A stretch of DNA of 64,000 nt from Fragum whitleyi (taxonomy: Eukaryota; Mollusca; Bivalvia; Cardiida; Cardiidae), in contig OX411551.1 in NCBI GenBank assembly GCA_948146395.1, forward strand, positions 41,450,796 through 41,514,795, written 5' to 3'. The notes beneath the pieces are model-generated. The model was not told the origin of the DNA. It ran no database searches and saw only the letters and a program-made list of their open reading frames with translations. The position numbers and the translations under genes were made by a program. Position 1 is the first letter of the stretch, and every line of letters begins with the position of its first letter. This document shows positions 10,791-21,738 of this stretch, in pieces.

Positions 10791-11780
10791 ATTCACTATC
10801 CTCTATTTCCTAAGCCCCAGGACATGCAATTCTTCTGCAATACCTCGACTATCAGATGGAAATCTTGTAGTGAGTTGAGCTATTAGTTCTGTAAAATACT
10901 CCTTTCTTATTGTATCAATGTCATCTGAAGTTTTCTTGATTGAATACATAACTCAATTTCTTTAAATGACACTCTGTTTTTATCATTCGCCTTAACTTCT
11001 TTTAAGTTCTCCTTCAAAACACTTTGGTAATGAGTTTTGCCCTGCTGTGCTCTTTTAACACACTCCAATATATGCTCTTTAGCAAGTTTTATTGCTGCAA
11101 TATCAATTTTAGACTTTTGCCACAGAAGACTGCCATGCTAGAAGCATTTTCACCTCGAAAGTCAAGGAAATCCAAAAGAGAACCATATTTACTTGGTGCT
11201 ACATTTTCTTTAGCTAGCCAGTATGATGTCTGTAAAGTATGTATGAGAGAATCAATTGTTGAAAATTGTTTTTGACCCAATCTCCCTATTTACTAGTATT
11301 TACTTGTGTGAAGGCAATGCCATGTGGCTATTCAGCATTGATATCCGAAAATTTGTACACCTACTGGGAATGCGTTGCTCTTTTTACTTGTAACAAACCA
11401 AGAACAGTACATTTGTTGTTAAAGTCCACATTAAGCCACAGCCGGGTAACTTTCCATGATTTTAATGAACACGTGTTTGTGTCTTCTTGCGGCCAGCGGT
11501 TCCACTGAATCACTGACAGAATCGATTGTATCTGTAGAAACAAATCTAGATCCTAATTTTTCCTGCGAATCTTGATCATCGTTGGTTCTTTTGGGCAATG
11601 TGTATTTCGAAAAGTAATGTAAAAGATAAGCCATTTTCTAGTTTTACAAATGAATGAGTTTTCACATATCGTTTTATGGCATATCCCCAATTAGGAAATT
11701 ACGTAATTTTACATAGAAAATCAAAACCAAAGTGATCAGAATTCAATGGAATATTAATGTTGGAATTTTGCCATTTGGAC

Positions 11781-11970
11781 TCACAAATGACATCGCTGCA
11801 GGTAATTTGTCATAGTGTTTGCAATTTTCTTGGGTTTTGTACCACATTTTAGCCTACACTTGCTACAATCAACTGGTTGTAACGTTCTTGCTGTTACGGT
11901 TTTTCCACCAGCAGACACATACTCAGGTGTTGTTTTCTTCAAAGGAGATTTCTTCTGTGGTGTTTTGTTT
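11781..11970 (-). pseudogene. Distal part of the OTU pseudogene with a Cys-rich motif
   Basis: The frame KTPQKKSPLKKTTPEYVSAG, then GKTVTARTLQPVDC and SKCRLKC, continues the OTU pseudogene in the same phase once the inserted element (11971-14686) is left out. It runs to TGA at 11781-11783. The C-x(2)-C-x(3)-C cluster may be the start of a zinc-binding domain that is now lost. Linking the two pieces is inference from the exact empty-site match. Confidence 0.6.
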
Positions 11971-14686
11971 TTAGCTCACCTGAGCACGAAGTGCTCAAGG
12001 TGAGCTTTTGTGGTTGGGTGGATGTCCGTCGTTCGTCGTCCGTCGTGTGTCGTCCGTCGTCAACATTTACCTTGTATGCACTCTAGAGGCCACATTTTTC
12101 ACCTAATCATCCTGAAATTTGGTCAGAATGATTGTCTTGATAAAATCTTGGACAAGTTCGAAATTGGGTCAAATGGGGTCAAAAACTAGGTCACGGGGTC
12201 AAATCTTAGAAATATCTTGTATGCACCCAATCAACCTGAAAATTGGTCAGAATAATTATCTTGATAAAATCTCGGACAAGTTTGAATTTGGGTCAAGTTG
12301 GGTCAAAAACTAGGTCACAGGGGCAAATCTTAGAAAAACCTTGTATTGACTCTAGAGGCCACATTTTTTGCCCAATCAATCTAAAATTTGGTCAGAATGA
12401 TTGTCTTGATAAAACTCAAACGAGTTTGAAATTTGGTCAAGTGGGGTCAAAAACTAGGTCACGGGGTCAAATCTTAGAAATATCTTGTATGCACTCTAGA
12501 GGCCACATTTTTTGCCCAATCAACCTGAAATTTGGTCAGAATGATTGTTATGCTAAAATCTCGGATAAGTTTGAATTCTGGTCAAGTGGGGTCAAAAACT
12601 AGGTCAAGGGGTCAAATCTTAGAAAAACCTTGTATGCACTCTAGAGGCCACATTTTTTGCCCAATCAACCTGAAATTTAATCAGAATGATCATCTTGATG
12701 AAATCTAGGTCAAGTTTGAAATTGGGTCAAGTGGGGTCAAAAATGAGGTCACAGGGTCAAATCTTAGAAAAACCTTGTAAGCAGTGTAAAGGCATCATTT
12801 TTTGCCCAATCGACCTGAAATTTGATAAGAATTCATTATCCTTTCTAAATCTACTTTAAACAATTTTTGACAGTTCATTCAGGTGAGCGATTTAGGGCCA
12901 CTATGGCCCTCTTGTTCTGATTTGATGGAGCATGATTATGATCGTCTGTGACGTGTATTTTTCCCGCCTTTGATGGTTGCCCAATCAACCTGAAATTTGG
13001 TCAGAATGATTGTCTTGATAAAATCTCGGATGAGTTTGAATTTGGGTCAAGTGGGGTCAAAAACTAGGTCACAGGGTCAAATCTTAGAAAAACCTTGTAT
13101 GCACTCTGGAGGCAACATTTTTTGCCCAATCAATCTAAAATTTGGTCAGAATGATTGTCTTGATGAAATCTCGGACGAGTTCGAAATTGGGTCAAGTGGG
13201 GTCAAAAACTAGGTCACAGGGTCAAATCTTAGAAAAACCTTGTATGCACTCTAGAGGCCACATTTTTAGCCCAATCAACCTGAAAATTGGTCAGAATAAT
13301 TATCTTGATAAAATCTCGGACAAGTTTGAATTTGGGTCAAGTTGGGTCAAAAACTAGGTCACAGGGGCAAATCTTAGAAAAACCTTGTATTGACTCTAGA
13401 GGCCACATTTTTTGCCCAATCAATCTAAAATTTGGTCAGAATGATTGTCTTGATAAAACTCAAACGAGTTTGAAATTTGGTCAAGTGGGGTCAAAAACTA
13501 GGTCACGGGGTCAAATCTTAGAAATATCTTGTATGCACTCTAGAGGCCACATTTTTTGCCCAATCAACCTGAAATTTGGTCAGAATGATTGTTATGATAA
13601 AATCTCGGATAAGTTTGAATTCTGGTCAAGTGGGGTCAAAAACTAGGTCACAGGGTCAAATCTTAGAAAAACCTTGTATGCACTCTAGAGGCCACATTTT
13701 TTGCCCAATCAATCTAAAATTTGGTCAAAATGATTGTCTTGATGAAATCTTGGACGAGTTCGAAATTGGGTCAAGTGGGGTCAAAAACTAGGTCACAGGG
13801 TCAAATCTTAGAAAAACCTTGTATGCACTCTAGAGGCCATATTAATTGCCCAATCAACCTGAAAATTGGTCAGAATGATTATCTTGATAAAATCTCGGAC
13901 AAGTTCGAAATTGGGTCAAGTGGGGTCAAAAACTAGGTCACAGGGTCAAATCTTAGAAAAACCTTGTATGCACTCTAGAGGCCACATTTTTAGCCCAATC
14001 AACCTGAAAATTGGTCAGAATGATTATCTTGATAAAATCTCGGACAAGTTTGAATCGTGGTCAAGTGGGGTAAAAAACTAGGTCACAAGGTCAAATCTTA
14101 GAAAAACCTTGTATGCACTCTAGAGGCCACATTTTTTGCCCAATCAATCTAAAATTTGGTCAGAATGATTGTCTTGATGAAATCTCCGACAAGTTCGAAA
14201 TTTGGTCAAGTGGGGTCAAAAACTAGGTCACGGGGTCAAATCTTAGAAATATCTTGTATGCACTCTAGAGGCCACATTTTTTGCCCAATCAACCTGAAAT
14301 TTGGTCAGAATGATTGTTATGCTAAAATCTCGGATAAGTTTGAATTCTGGTCAAGTGGGGTCAAAAACTAGGTCAAGGGGTCAAATCTTAGAAAAACCTT
14401 GTATGCACTCTAGAGGCCACATTTTTTGCCCAATCAACCTGAAATTTAATCAGAATGATCATCTTGATGAAATCTAGGTCAAGTTTGAAATTGGGTCAAG
14501 TGGGGTCAAAAATGAGGTCACAGGGTCAAATCTTAGAAAAACCTTGTAAGCAGTGTAAAGGCATCATTTTTTGCCCAATCGACCTGAAATTTGATAAGAA
14601 TTCATTATCCTTTCTAAATCTACTTTAAACAATTTTTGACAGTTCATTCAGGTGAGCGATTTAGGGCCACTATGGCCCTCTTGTTC
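11971..14686 (+). mobile_element. T-tract element, AGCTCACC family, with 145-bp array and internal duplication
   Basis: Starts AGCTCACCTGAGCACGAAGT with hairpin partner and a CGTCCGTCGT block. Monomers of 145 bp contain CCCAATCAACCTGAAATTTG, GGTCAGAATGATTGTC, GGTCAAAAACTAGGTCAC and AAATCTTAGAAAAACCTTGT. A first complete 3' end (CAGGTGAGCG, GGGCCACTATGGCCC, TCTTG) is at 12884-12913. It is followed by 61 bases of flank, a second array of about eleven monomers, and a second 3' end at 14653-14683. Many short open frames here are repeat shadows. It is inserted into the OTU pseudogene. Confidence 0.85.
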
Positions 14687-15932
14687 TGATTTGATGGAGC
14701 ATGATTATGATCGTCTGTGACGTGTATTTTTCCCGCCTTTGATGGTGTTGCGATTAATAGCTCCTCTACAGCATCATAATGCTCCAAAATACCAGATATG
14801 GATTCATATGCTAACAGTATCTCAAACTTTGAGTTTGCTGGCAGTTTACAACTAGGTACTGGCCTAACTTTGATAATGGGTTGTGTATCTTTATTTGTAT
14901 AAAGGATTAAATCATATCGGTATGGTTTGCAAGTGCTAAAGGAAAAACATCTGCTATGTTACTTGTCCAATAACCATCTTCTTTCAGTTTTTCTATCTCT
15001 TCCAGATATTCTCGTACAAAAGCCTCTTCATTATCTGGATGCTGACTGTTCAAAACAAACGCAATGTAGTCCCCAATATTATCTTCTAGTACTTTGCACA
15101 GTTGACTTCTAAGCGCAGGAGCAGTAACACCAAGCTCTATGCCACAAGCTTCAAAGAAACAGTTTCCATATGGTTTAATATCCTTTCTTACTAGATGGTT
15201 AGCTCAAAGAAGTGAATCTACGTTAACAGTTTCTTTTTCAATCAAATCTCTACGAAGTTCTGCAGTTTTCTTAGTTTCTTTTGACACTTCGTGAATAATG
15301 TCTGCTGTTGGTGTTTGCTGTTTTGTATCATCAAATTGGCCTCTTTTATTGTGCTTGATGAGAGGTATTTTGCCCTTACATTTAGGCTTTTCTTTAACCT
15401 TATTCTATCTGATTTCAGATACTCCTTTCATCCATGCCTTTTTCAGCTTTTCATCTTTTTTGTCTGTGCTTTTTGTCTCCTTGACTATTGGAGTTTCATA
15501 TTCACTATCTGTCGAGTTTAAATCACATTCCTTCTTTGGATCATAGGTATCATCCTCACTTGAATCGCCAAAGGATGTTGTCCAGGCTGTTTCGCATAGT
15601 AACTGAGGGGCATATCCTCATCCGAACTGTTCATGTAAATGTGCTTTAACCTCTGTTTAGCTTTTTCGATTAGTAGTCCTGCCACTTTGTAGTGAATTTG
15701 ATAACCGATCAGTCACACCACAAGAAACATCGCTAGCTTTATTATCAACATTATCTTTGGCAGTGCCTTCACTATCAGATTCACTCTGATGAAGGTTTCT
15801 GTATGTTGTAAATGTTTCAGTGTTTGGTACATCTTCAGACTGACTCTTTGCATCATTGGTTTCTTCAACACATGTTTCTTGAGAAATGATAAGGGTTTCA
15901 TTTTCAGACCAATCACTCCATTCACTTTCCAT
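14687..15932 (-). pseudogene. Broken OTU-domain cysteine protease gene, N-terminal and OTU part
   Basis: Reading the minus strand from ATG at 15932 gives MESEWSDWSENETL and an acidic Ser-rich region with several stops, then a Lys-rich linker. An OTU-like fold follows: KPYGNCFFEACG with catalytic-type Cys at 15159-15161, ALRSQLCKVLEDNIGDYIAF, EEAFVREYLEEIEKLKEDGY, ADVFPLALANHTD, a one-base frame change, YDLILYTNKDTQPII, FEILLAYES and EHYDAV with the His of the OTU catalytic pair at about 14773-14781. OTU proteases cleave ubiquitin-type linkages. At least three stops and one frameshift break the frame. The coding sequence continues in 11781-11970 beyond an inserted repeat. It could be a host gene relic or part of a transposon-encoded protein. 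Confidence 0.7.
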
Positions 15933-15959
15933 CCTTAAAAGAAATAACCATATGTAAAT

Positions 15960-16500
15960 CATCTTGGTGTTAGCATAATGTGGTTGTTTTTAAGGTTTAC
16001 TTCCAAACAATTGATTCCTGGTTCTAACATTATTGGTTTTTGCAGGCTTCAATTCAAATTTAAGAACTTATTATTTTGTTTTTCTGTAAAAAGGTTGAAT
16101 ACAATATGAGAAACAAAACTGCTGGTGTGTAGCAGCTTCATGATTCCAATTATCATTTAAAATAAGATACCTTTAACTTCATTGAAACAAAAGGTTAATT
16201 GGAAAAGTTTAAATTATCAAACAGCAAGAACATTTGTACATCGTTTTTAAAAAAGTCTAGTTCATTACATCACTTCAGCATCAAAACAAATATAATCAGA
16301 AATTTTTGTTGATGATTTTGCATCTTGTAAGCTCTTTTCCAAGCATTGTTTCATAATTATAATAAAATTATACCAACTTTTTAGAAATATTTCATTCCAT
16401 TTTATAAAATCTGTATAAATAGCCTGTTGTCTTCACATTCCAGTGATAATTTGAGAGTATTTCTCACCAAATGACAATAAGATAGCATGTTATCAACACT
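15960..16500. other. Unassigned AT-rich stretch
   Basis: Upstream of the OTU pseudogene. No open frame, palindrome or familiar repeat could be supported here. Confidence 0.4.
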
Positions 16501-16504
16501 TAAT

Positions 16505-17100
16505 TAAGAAGGGTTCATGTTACATTTTCACCTGCCAGAAAGGGCTTTCTCTACATAGCTGGTTTTAGATACCAGAATGAGTCAATGTCTTATTCACTTC
16601 TGACCTGCCAAAAAACGCTATCTTAAGATGGCATGTTTTGGCAGAACATTTTTTTCCCAAACAGCAGAAATTTCAATGGCTATCGAAAGATAGCTTGTTT
16701 TGGCACAATTAAATGTCATCATTTTCAGAATTTTCAAGTCTGCCATAACCAGCTATCTATAGATAGCCTGTTTTGGAATTAAAAAATGACATGTGCTGCA
16801 ATCATGTGTTTCTGCAAAAACAGGCTACATTTTTATAGGATGTTCTGGCTCAGTCATTGGGTGTCTCAACAGCATATTTAGGAGGGTTATCTGAAGATAG
16901 CATGTTTTGGCGCACTGGACTATTGGTCATAAATTGAGGGCTGGTTTGGTTTTTAATCATTAATTATTGATTAATACCACATATTCAAGTATAGTTTAGC
17001 ATAGAGTATGCAGAATGAATAGGGCTATCAGAATGTGCAAAAAAGTGGTATTGGCAAATTTTGACAGATAGCAGGTTCTGGCACTGACCCCTCGATTTGT
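16505..17100. repeat. Irregular repeats of a palindromic GCTATC..GATAGC motif
   Basis: The words GGCTATCGAAAGATAGC, AGCTATCTATAGATAGC, GGTTATCTGAAGATAGC and GCTATCTTAAGATGGC each precede a TGTTTTGG or similar tail, at about 16617, 16678, 16751 and 16888, with weaker forms near 16550 and 17067. Spacing is irregular at about 60-180 bases. Origin unknown. Confidence 0.55.
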
Positions 17101-17329
17101 CGATTTGTATAAAGCAGTCTTCAATTCTTTTTGGAAGTTGAGCTCCTGAGGAGGGCTCCATGGGACTCGCATCACTGAGCTTTGAGGGTCCTAGCTTCTT
17201 TGCATATCAGATGTGCAAAACCTCAGATGTGCAAGATGCCCATTGACACTTATCAGTCTGTTCAATCTTGGCACACTGACATGGCTTTCACAAATCAATA
17301 CATGTATTTCTCAGTAATTTACTGAGGAA

Positions 17330-17690
17330 TAACGGTAGATTATCATTTTGAAAAACTCACCACCTTACTTGTGAAATCATAAAATGCTTAAACCCTGCTT
17401 TTGTTTATTCCACCCTATCTGACGTCATCTTAGTGAAGCCAAAAAAATGACATACTCATGAATATTGCACAGCAATCATGTGCAAAATAAAACGCTTTAA
17501 GAAACGTTGTCCTAAAGGTTGCTTCTTTTTATGATTAAAGAATTTGAATTATTGTTTGTTTCTCAAGTAAGAGCAATTGAAATTTCATATGGTTAACAAC
17601 AAAAGCTTCATTTTCACTTGTGGCTGTGCCACAGATGAAATATAGCTTTTGTTGTTCAACTAAAACAAATGATTATCCTCTATATAGACC
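17330..17690. mobile_element. MITE with AACAACAAAAGCT hairpin
   Basis: Contains CACCCTATCTGACGTCATCT and the inverted pair AACAACAAAAGCTTC / AGCTTTTGTTGTT. Related sequence lies at 23400-23600 and, inverted, at 41343-41700. From 17100 to 17330 and 17700 to 18000 nothing else is recognised. Confidence 0.5.
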
Positions 17691-18002
17691 AAGCTTGAAG
17701 CGGATTTGCCAAACAGAGAACAGTACTTCAAATGTACATTATATATAAAATATACAACTGCAAGCGTTGTATTTACAGATATACAATGGTAGCATGTTGT
17801 GCATGTGAATCTCGACAGGTTTATGTTCTGAGTCATTTTTGATAGATAGCAAGCATTTTATATGAGTGGGTTTTTTTTCCAAAAGACTTTCTACAATGTC
17901 AAAAAAGCATAAGATCTGCAATAAGTAATGAAACTAGTTTTATAAATAATTTCAGCGTAATTACACATAAAAACAGTAATACTGCAGCTTGATTTACCTT
18001 TT

Positions 18003-19770
18003 TATACGCCGCCGGAGGCGGACGTATATTGGCGTCATCATCTCCGTTTGTCCGTCTGTCCATCCATCCGTACGTCCATCCACTTTTCTTGTCAACGCAA
18101 CTCCTCCTATGTTTCTGGCTGGATCTTCTTGAAACTTGGTCAATGTTATCACCTCAAATGGTAGATGTGCATGAAGGAAGGATTTTATGGTTCGTTGATT
18201 TTTAGCTCACCTGAGCACAAAGTGCTCAAGGTGAACAATTGTGATCACTCACCGTCCGTCTTCCATCCATCGTCCATCTGTCTGTCTGTCCTTCCGTCAA
18301 CAATTTCTTTAAACATCTTCTCCTCCTAAACCACTGGGCCAATCAAGCTGAAACTTGGCAGAGATGTTTCTTGGGTGAAGCTCTTGAAAAGTTGTTAAAA
18401 GAATTTAATTGTATAAATAACTCTGGTTGCCATGGTAACAGAAAGGCTGAAAATCGCGAAAATCTTAGAAAAAATTTGTCTCCTCCTTAACAACTAGGCC
18501 AATCAAGCTGAAACTTGGCAGAGATGTTCCTTGGGTGAAGCTCTTCAAAAGTTGTTAAAAGAATTTAATTTAATCAAAAACTCTGGTTTCCATGGTAACA
18601 GAAAGGTTGAAAAGGCCGAAAATGGACAAAAATCTTAGAAAAACTTCTCTTCCTAAACCACTGGGCTAATTAAGCTGATACTTAGTAGGGATGTTTTTTG
18701 CGTGAAGCTCTACCAAAATTGTATAAACTATTCTATTCAATCAAAATCACTGGTTTCCATGCTATTGGAAATATCGCCAAAACTATCAGAGAAGGTTAAT
18801 CTTTGCCTTAACTATTCAGCATATCTTAAACTTGGCAGGGATATTCATAAGATTTAGGTCTACTAAACTTGTTGCAAGAATTCAATTCCGCCAATAACTT
18901 TGTTTTCAATTAAAAAGAAAATCAAATTGCAGTAGGAGGAAATTAAAGTCTGTTTCTTTTGAATCCACCCTAAATGTACATCAGACATTCTCTGGTATTT
19001 ATAACATTGTTGACAAGTTATGAGTTGACTTACTCAGGTGAGCGATATAGGACCATCATGGTCCTCTTGTTTCCTGAGTTATGCCCCTTAAAAACTTAGT
19101 CTCTGGTCCACTTTCTTGTCAACGCAACTCCTCCTAAGTTTCTGGCTGGATCTTCTTGAAACTTGGTCAATGTAATCACCTCAATTGGTAGATGTGCATG
19201 AAGGAAGGATTTTATGGTTTGTTGATTTTTGCCTGAGTTATGCCCCTTAAAAACTTAGTCTCTGGTCCACTTTCATGTCAACGCAACTCCTCCTAAGTTT
19301 CTGGCTGGATCTTCTTGAAACTTGGTCAATGTTATCACCTCAATTGGTAGATGTGCATGAAGGAAGGATTTTATAGTTCGTTGATTCAATTCAAATCAAA
19401 TCAAATGCCCCCTTAAAACTTAGTATCTGGGGCTTATTGAAATTGCAGCCTTTTGAACGCAACTCCTCCTTACTTTTTGTCTTTACTTAAATGAAACTTG
19501 GTCAATGTCATCACCATAATTTGTAGATGTACATGGATAAAGGATTTTATGGCTCATTTATTTCCCTGAATTATGCCCCCTTAAAACTTAGTGCCTGGGG
19601 CTTATTGAAATTGCAGCCTTGTGAAGGCAACTCCTCCTTACTTTTTGTCTTGATTTAAATGAAACTTGGTCATTTTGAATTTGGTTCTGTCAAAATAAGT
19701 AGTATTTACAATTATTTTTGTGAAACAGCAGCAAAGTGGCGGCGTATTTTGTGACTATGGCACTCTTGTT
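18003..19770 (+). mobile_element. T-tract element, ACGCCGCCGGAGGCG family, interrupted
   Basis: Starts TATACGCCGCCGGAGGCGGA with a GTCCGTCTGTCC block. Monomers of about 161 bp carry AACGCAACTCCTCCTAAGTT and GATCTTCTTGAAACTTGGTC. Ends AAGTGGCGGCGTATTTTGTG and CACTCTTGTT. A whole AGCTCACC element (18204-19070) sits inside the first monomer. A cleaner copy is at 59551-60988. Confidence 0.8.
18204..19070 (+). mobile_element. T-tract element, AGCTCACC family, nested
   Basis: Starts AGCTCACCTGAGCACAAAGT and ends CAGGTGAGCGATATAGGACC and ATGGTCCTCTTG. About three monomers with CCAATCAAGCTGAAACTTGG are present. It splits the phrase GTTGATTTTTGCCTGAGTTA of the host element, so it entered at the T run. 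Confidence 0.8.
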
Positions 19771-19779
19771 TTCAATGTA

Positions 19780-20205
19780 AAGAAGATTGGGGAATAAAAT
19801 ACAGACTATGTTAGAAAAGCAGGGTCTAAGTCACAAAATAAAGTGATCCAGTATATGAGAAATAGACACTCGCAGCCGCTCATGTCTATTTTCCATATAC
19901 CACGGCACTTGTTTTCTATCCTATACTTAACCCTTTCGCGACAGTCTCTGCATTTTATAACACTGCGACTTTTTAGTTCAGAAAATATTGAGGAAAAAGA
20001 AGAAATTGCTTATAGCAAACAATAAGTAATATTTCATGTTGTATTTATGTATTTATTGTGATATATATGTGAAGTTGAAATTTTATATACAATGTATATT
20101 CATGTCATATATATTCATGTAATTATTATTAATAGGATATTACACTTATCAATTGGGGCCAAATTTTATAGTAAATGAGTGTTGTAGTGTATTCTAAATG
20201 TTTCC
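19780..20205. other. Unassigned stretch with MITE fragments
   Basis: Contains TAACCCTTTCGCGACAG and AAAGAAGAAATTGCTTATAG, pieces of the TTAA and CAGGG MITE families, and a weak palindrome near 19843-19900. No gene seen. Confidence 0.4.
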
Positions 20206-20208
20206 TAA

Positions 20209-20650
20209 TTATGCCACCCCCCTTCAAAGAAGAGGGCATATATTGCTTTGCAGTTATCAGTCTGTCTGTCGGTCAGTCAGTCTGTAGACCATTTTCATCC
20301 CGAGCATATCTCAAACAGTATGCAAGCTTGAATTATGAAACTTCACAGGTGGAAAGATCTCATTGAGGGGAAGTGTAGTGCACAAGAATCATAACTTTAC
20401 TAATCATGTTTTTAGAGTTGTTGCCCTTTTTTAATTTAGGCCTTGATTTTTGTCTAGAGCTTATCTAAAAAAGTATGCAAGCCAGAATCTTGAAACTTCA
20501 CAGGTGGAAAGATCTCATAGAGAAGAATTAATGTGCAGAAGTACTTTAATTCTTCTCGTCCTGGGTCATTGCCCTTTGTTAATTGACAAAGAATTTTCCA
20601 TCGACCTGCTCTTTTGGTGGGCATTTTTGTTTTACAAACATCTCTTGTTA
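20209..20650 (+). mobile_element. ATGCCCCCC-family T-tract element
   Basis: Starts TTATGCCACCCCCCTTCAAA with a CGGTCAGTCAGTC block. Two monomers have GTATGCAAGC, GAAACTTCACAGGTGGAAAG. Ends GACCTGCTCTTTTGGTGGGC, ATTTTTGTTTTACAAACATC and TCTTGTT. Compare 57566-58745. Confidence 0.65.
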
Positions 20651-20659
20651 CCACTAGAA

Positions 20660-21150
20660 TTGAGATTCTATTCACAGGTTAACTGCTAGTGTTTGTAAGC
20701 TTTAGTTTGAACAAAGGTCAAGGTCATTTGTCAGTCAAGTTTCAATGAACACTAATTAAATCACCTCAGCTTCAATGAAATATCACCTAACACAAAATGA
20801 TACCTTAAAATTTTCTTTATCATATCATGGGAGTGGTAATTTAGGAATTCGATATTAATTATTAGACTTTATTAGATTTTATATGTTGTTGATTTCCCAC
20901 TGAATAGCTAGGCTAGATATTTTGTTGTTTATTAGTACCGACTGTAGATCATTCCATATTTCTCTGTTTATAAACTCTTTATTTAGGTGCGTTTGATAAT
21001 TATATATCGCCATGTTTTGTAATTGTTTACATTTATTTAATAAAGGTTATTGTTGTTTAAAACATATTTAATATAAAGAACAACATTTTGTTTAGTTATG
21101 CTTACTACCAAATAATAACCAAATTAACATTAAACAGTTATTTCTTGGTG
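20660..21150. other. Unassigned AT-rich stretch
   Basis: Apart from AAAGGTCAAGGTCATTTGTC near 20714, a word common in the T-tract elements, nothing is recognised here. Confidence 0.4.
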
Positions 21151-21156
21151 ATTCAC

Positions 21157-21403
21157 TTAACCCTTGTCATGCTGAACCCGGAATATTCCTGCTTTGGCAG
21201 GAGCTATAGACAAACATCAGTCTGCACATATGTGCAGTCTGATGTTAGTCTACACCACCCGTTTCTCACTTTCATACCAGAATGGTCAACAGATTTAGTT
21301 TTTCAAATAAAAATTGACCTACAGTTGGTACTTTCAGTACTTTTTGCCCTTTGATTTTGATAATAATTTTTAGCCAAAATTTATTCAGCATGACAAGGGT
21401 TAA
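21157..21403. mobile_element. TTAA MITE with CCCTTGTCATGCTGAA ends
   Basis: TTAA borders and perfect 16-base inverted ends CCCTTGTCATGCTGAA / TTCAGCATGACAAGGG. Internal palindrome CAGTCTGCACATATGTGCAG. This is the best copy in the window; others at 26239-26474, 51476-51738 and about 54417-55052. Confidence 0.8.
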
Positions 21404-21738
21404 CAGGGAAAACTTTTGTCCTGGGGTAGAGGGTATGACATTCTGAACTGTTGCCTGATGCAAAAGGTAGAGGGCAACATTCAGAATTAAATCCCCAACA
21501 TCATAATTAATAGTTTTCACTGTTACACAAATCAACATAAAATAACTGATTAATTACATAAAAATTATAGAGTAAATTTGTTTTTCTTTCAAAAACATGT
21601 CAGAAATAGAGACATAAGAGATGAAAGATCGATTTTGGATAAAATTCATAAAGAAGCTTCACTCAGTATGTTTTTTACACATGCAGTGTGATGTCATTTT
21701 CCAAAGCTGGCAACAGTTCTGTGCTAACTGTGAATGGA

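Larger units (their letters stand above)
8860..11634 (-). pseudogene. hAT-superfamily (ZNF862-like) transposase relic in pieces
   Basis: Four minus-strand blocks are in the right order for a hAT-type transposase. 11431-11634: N-terminal MAYLLHYFSKYTLPKR. 11089-11280: YWLAKENVAPSKYGSLLDFL. 10811-10925: DIDTIRKEYFTELIAQLTTR. 8870-9290: HFGEEKSVSNVSSAPLIDKD, TLAEWSLAKAG, FPSLLKLASITAIMPYQTTD, CKRGFSQQNITKSKLRNRL and LEGSPIRKFDYPKALWR, which resembles the C-terminal dimerisation region. Frameshifts and stops separate the blocks. A T-tract element (9367-10408) and another repeat (about 10420-10790) sit between them, and a mariner-type MITE (8508-8859) cuts the 3' end. The transposase is dead. Confidence 0.65.

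Noticed and set aside
12119..14371. Series of regularly spaced plus-strand frames of 64-119 codons with near-identical peptides
   Set aside because: They are translations of the 145-bp monomers of a mobile element, not a repeat protein. There is no long continuous frame.
15291..15546. Plus-strand hydrophobic frames resembling membrane segments
   Set aside because: Antisense shadow of the Lys- and Glu-rich part of the OTU pseudogene.
16505..17100. CRISPR-like array
   Set aside because: Spacing is irregular, the repeats are short and diverged, and the genome is clearly eukaryotic.
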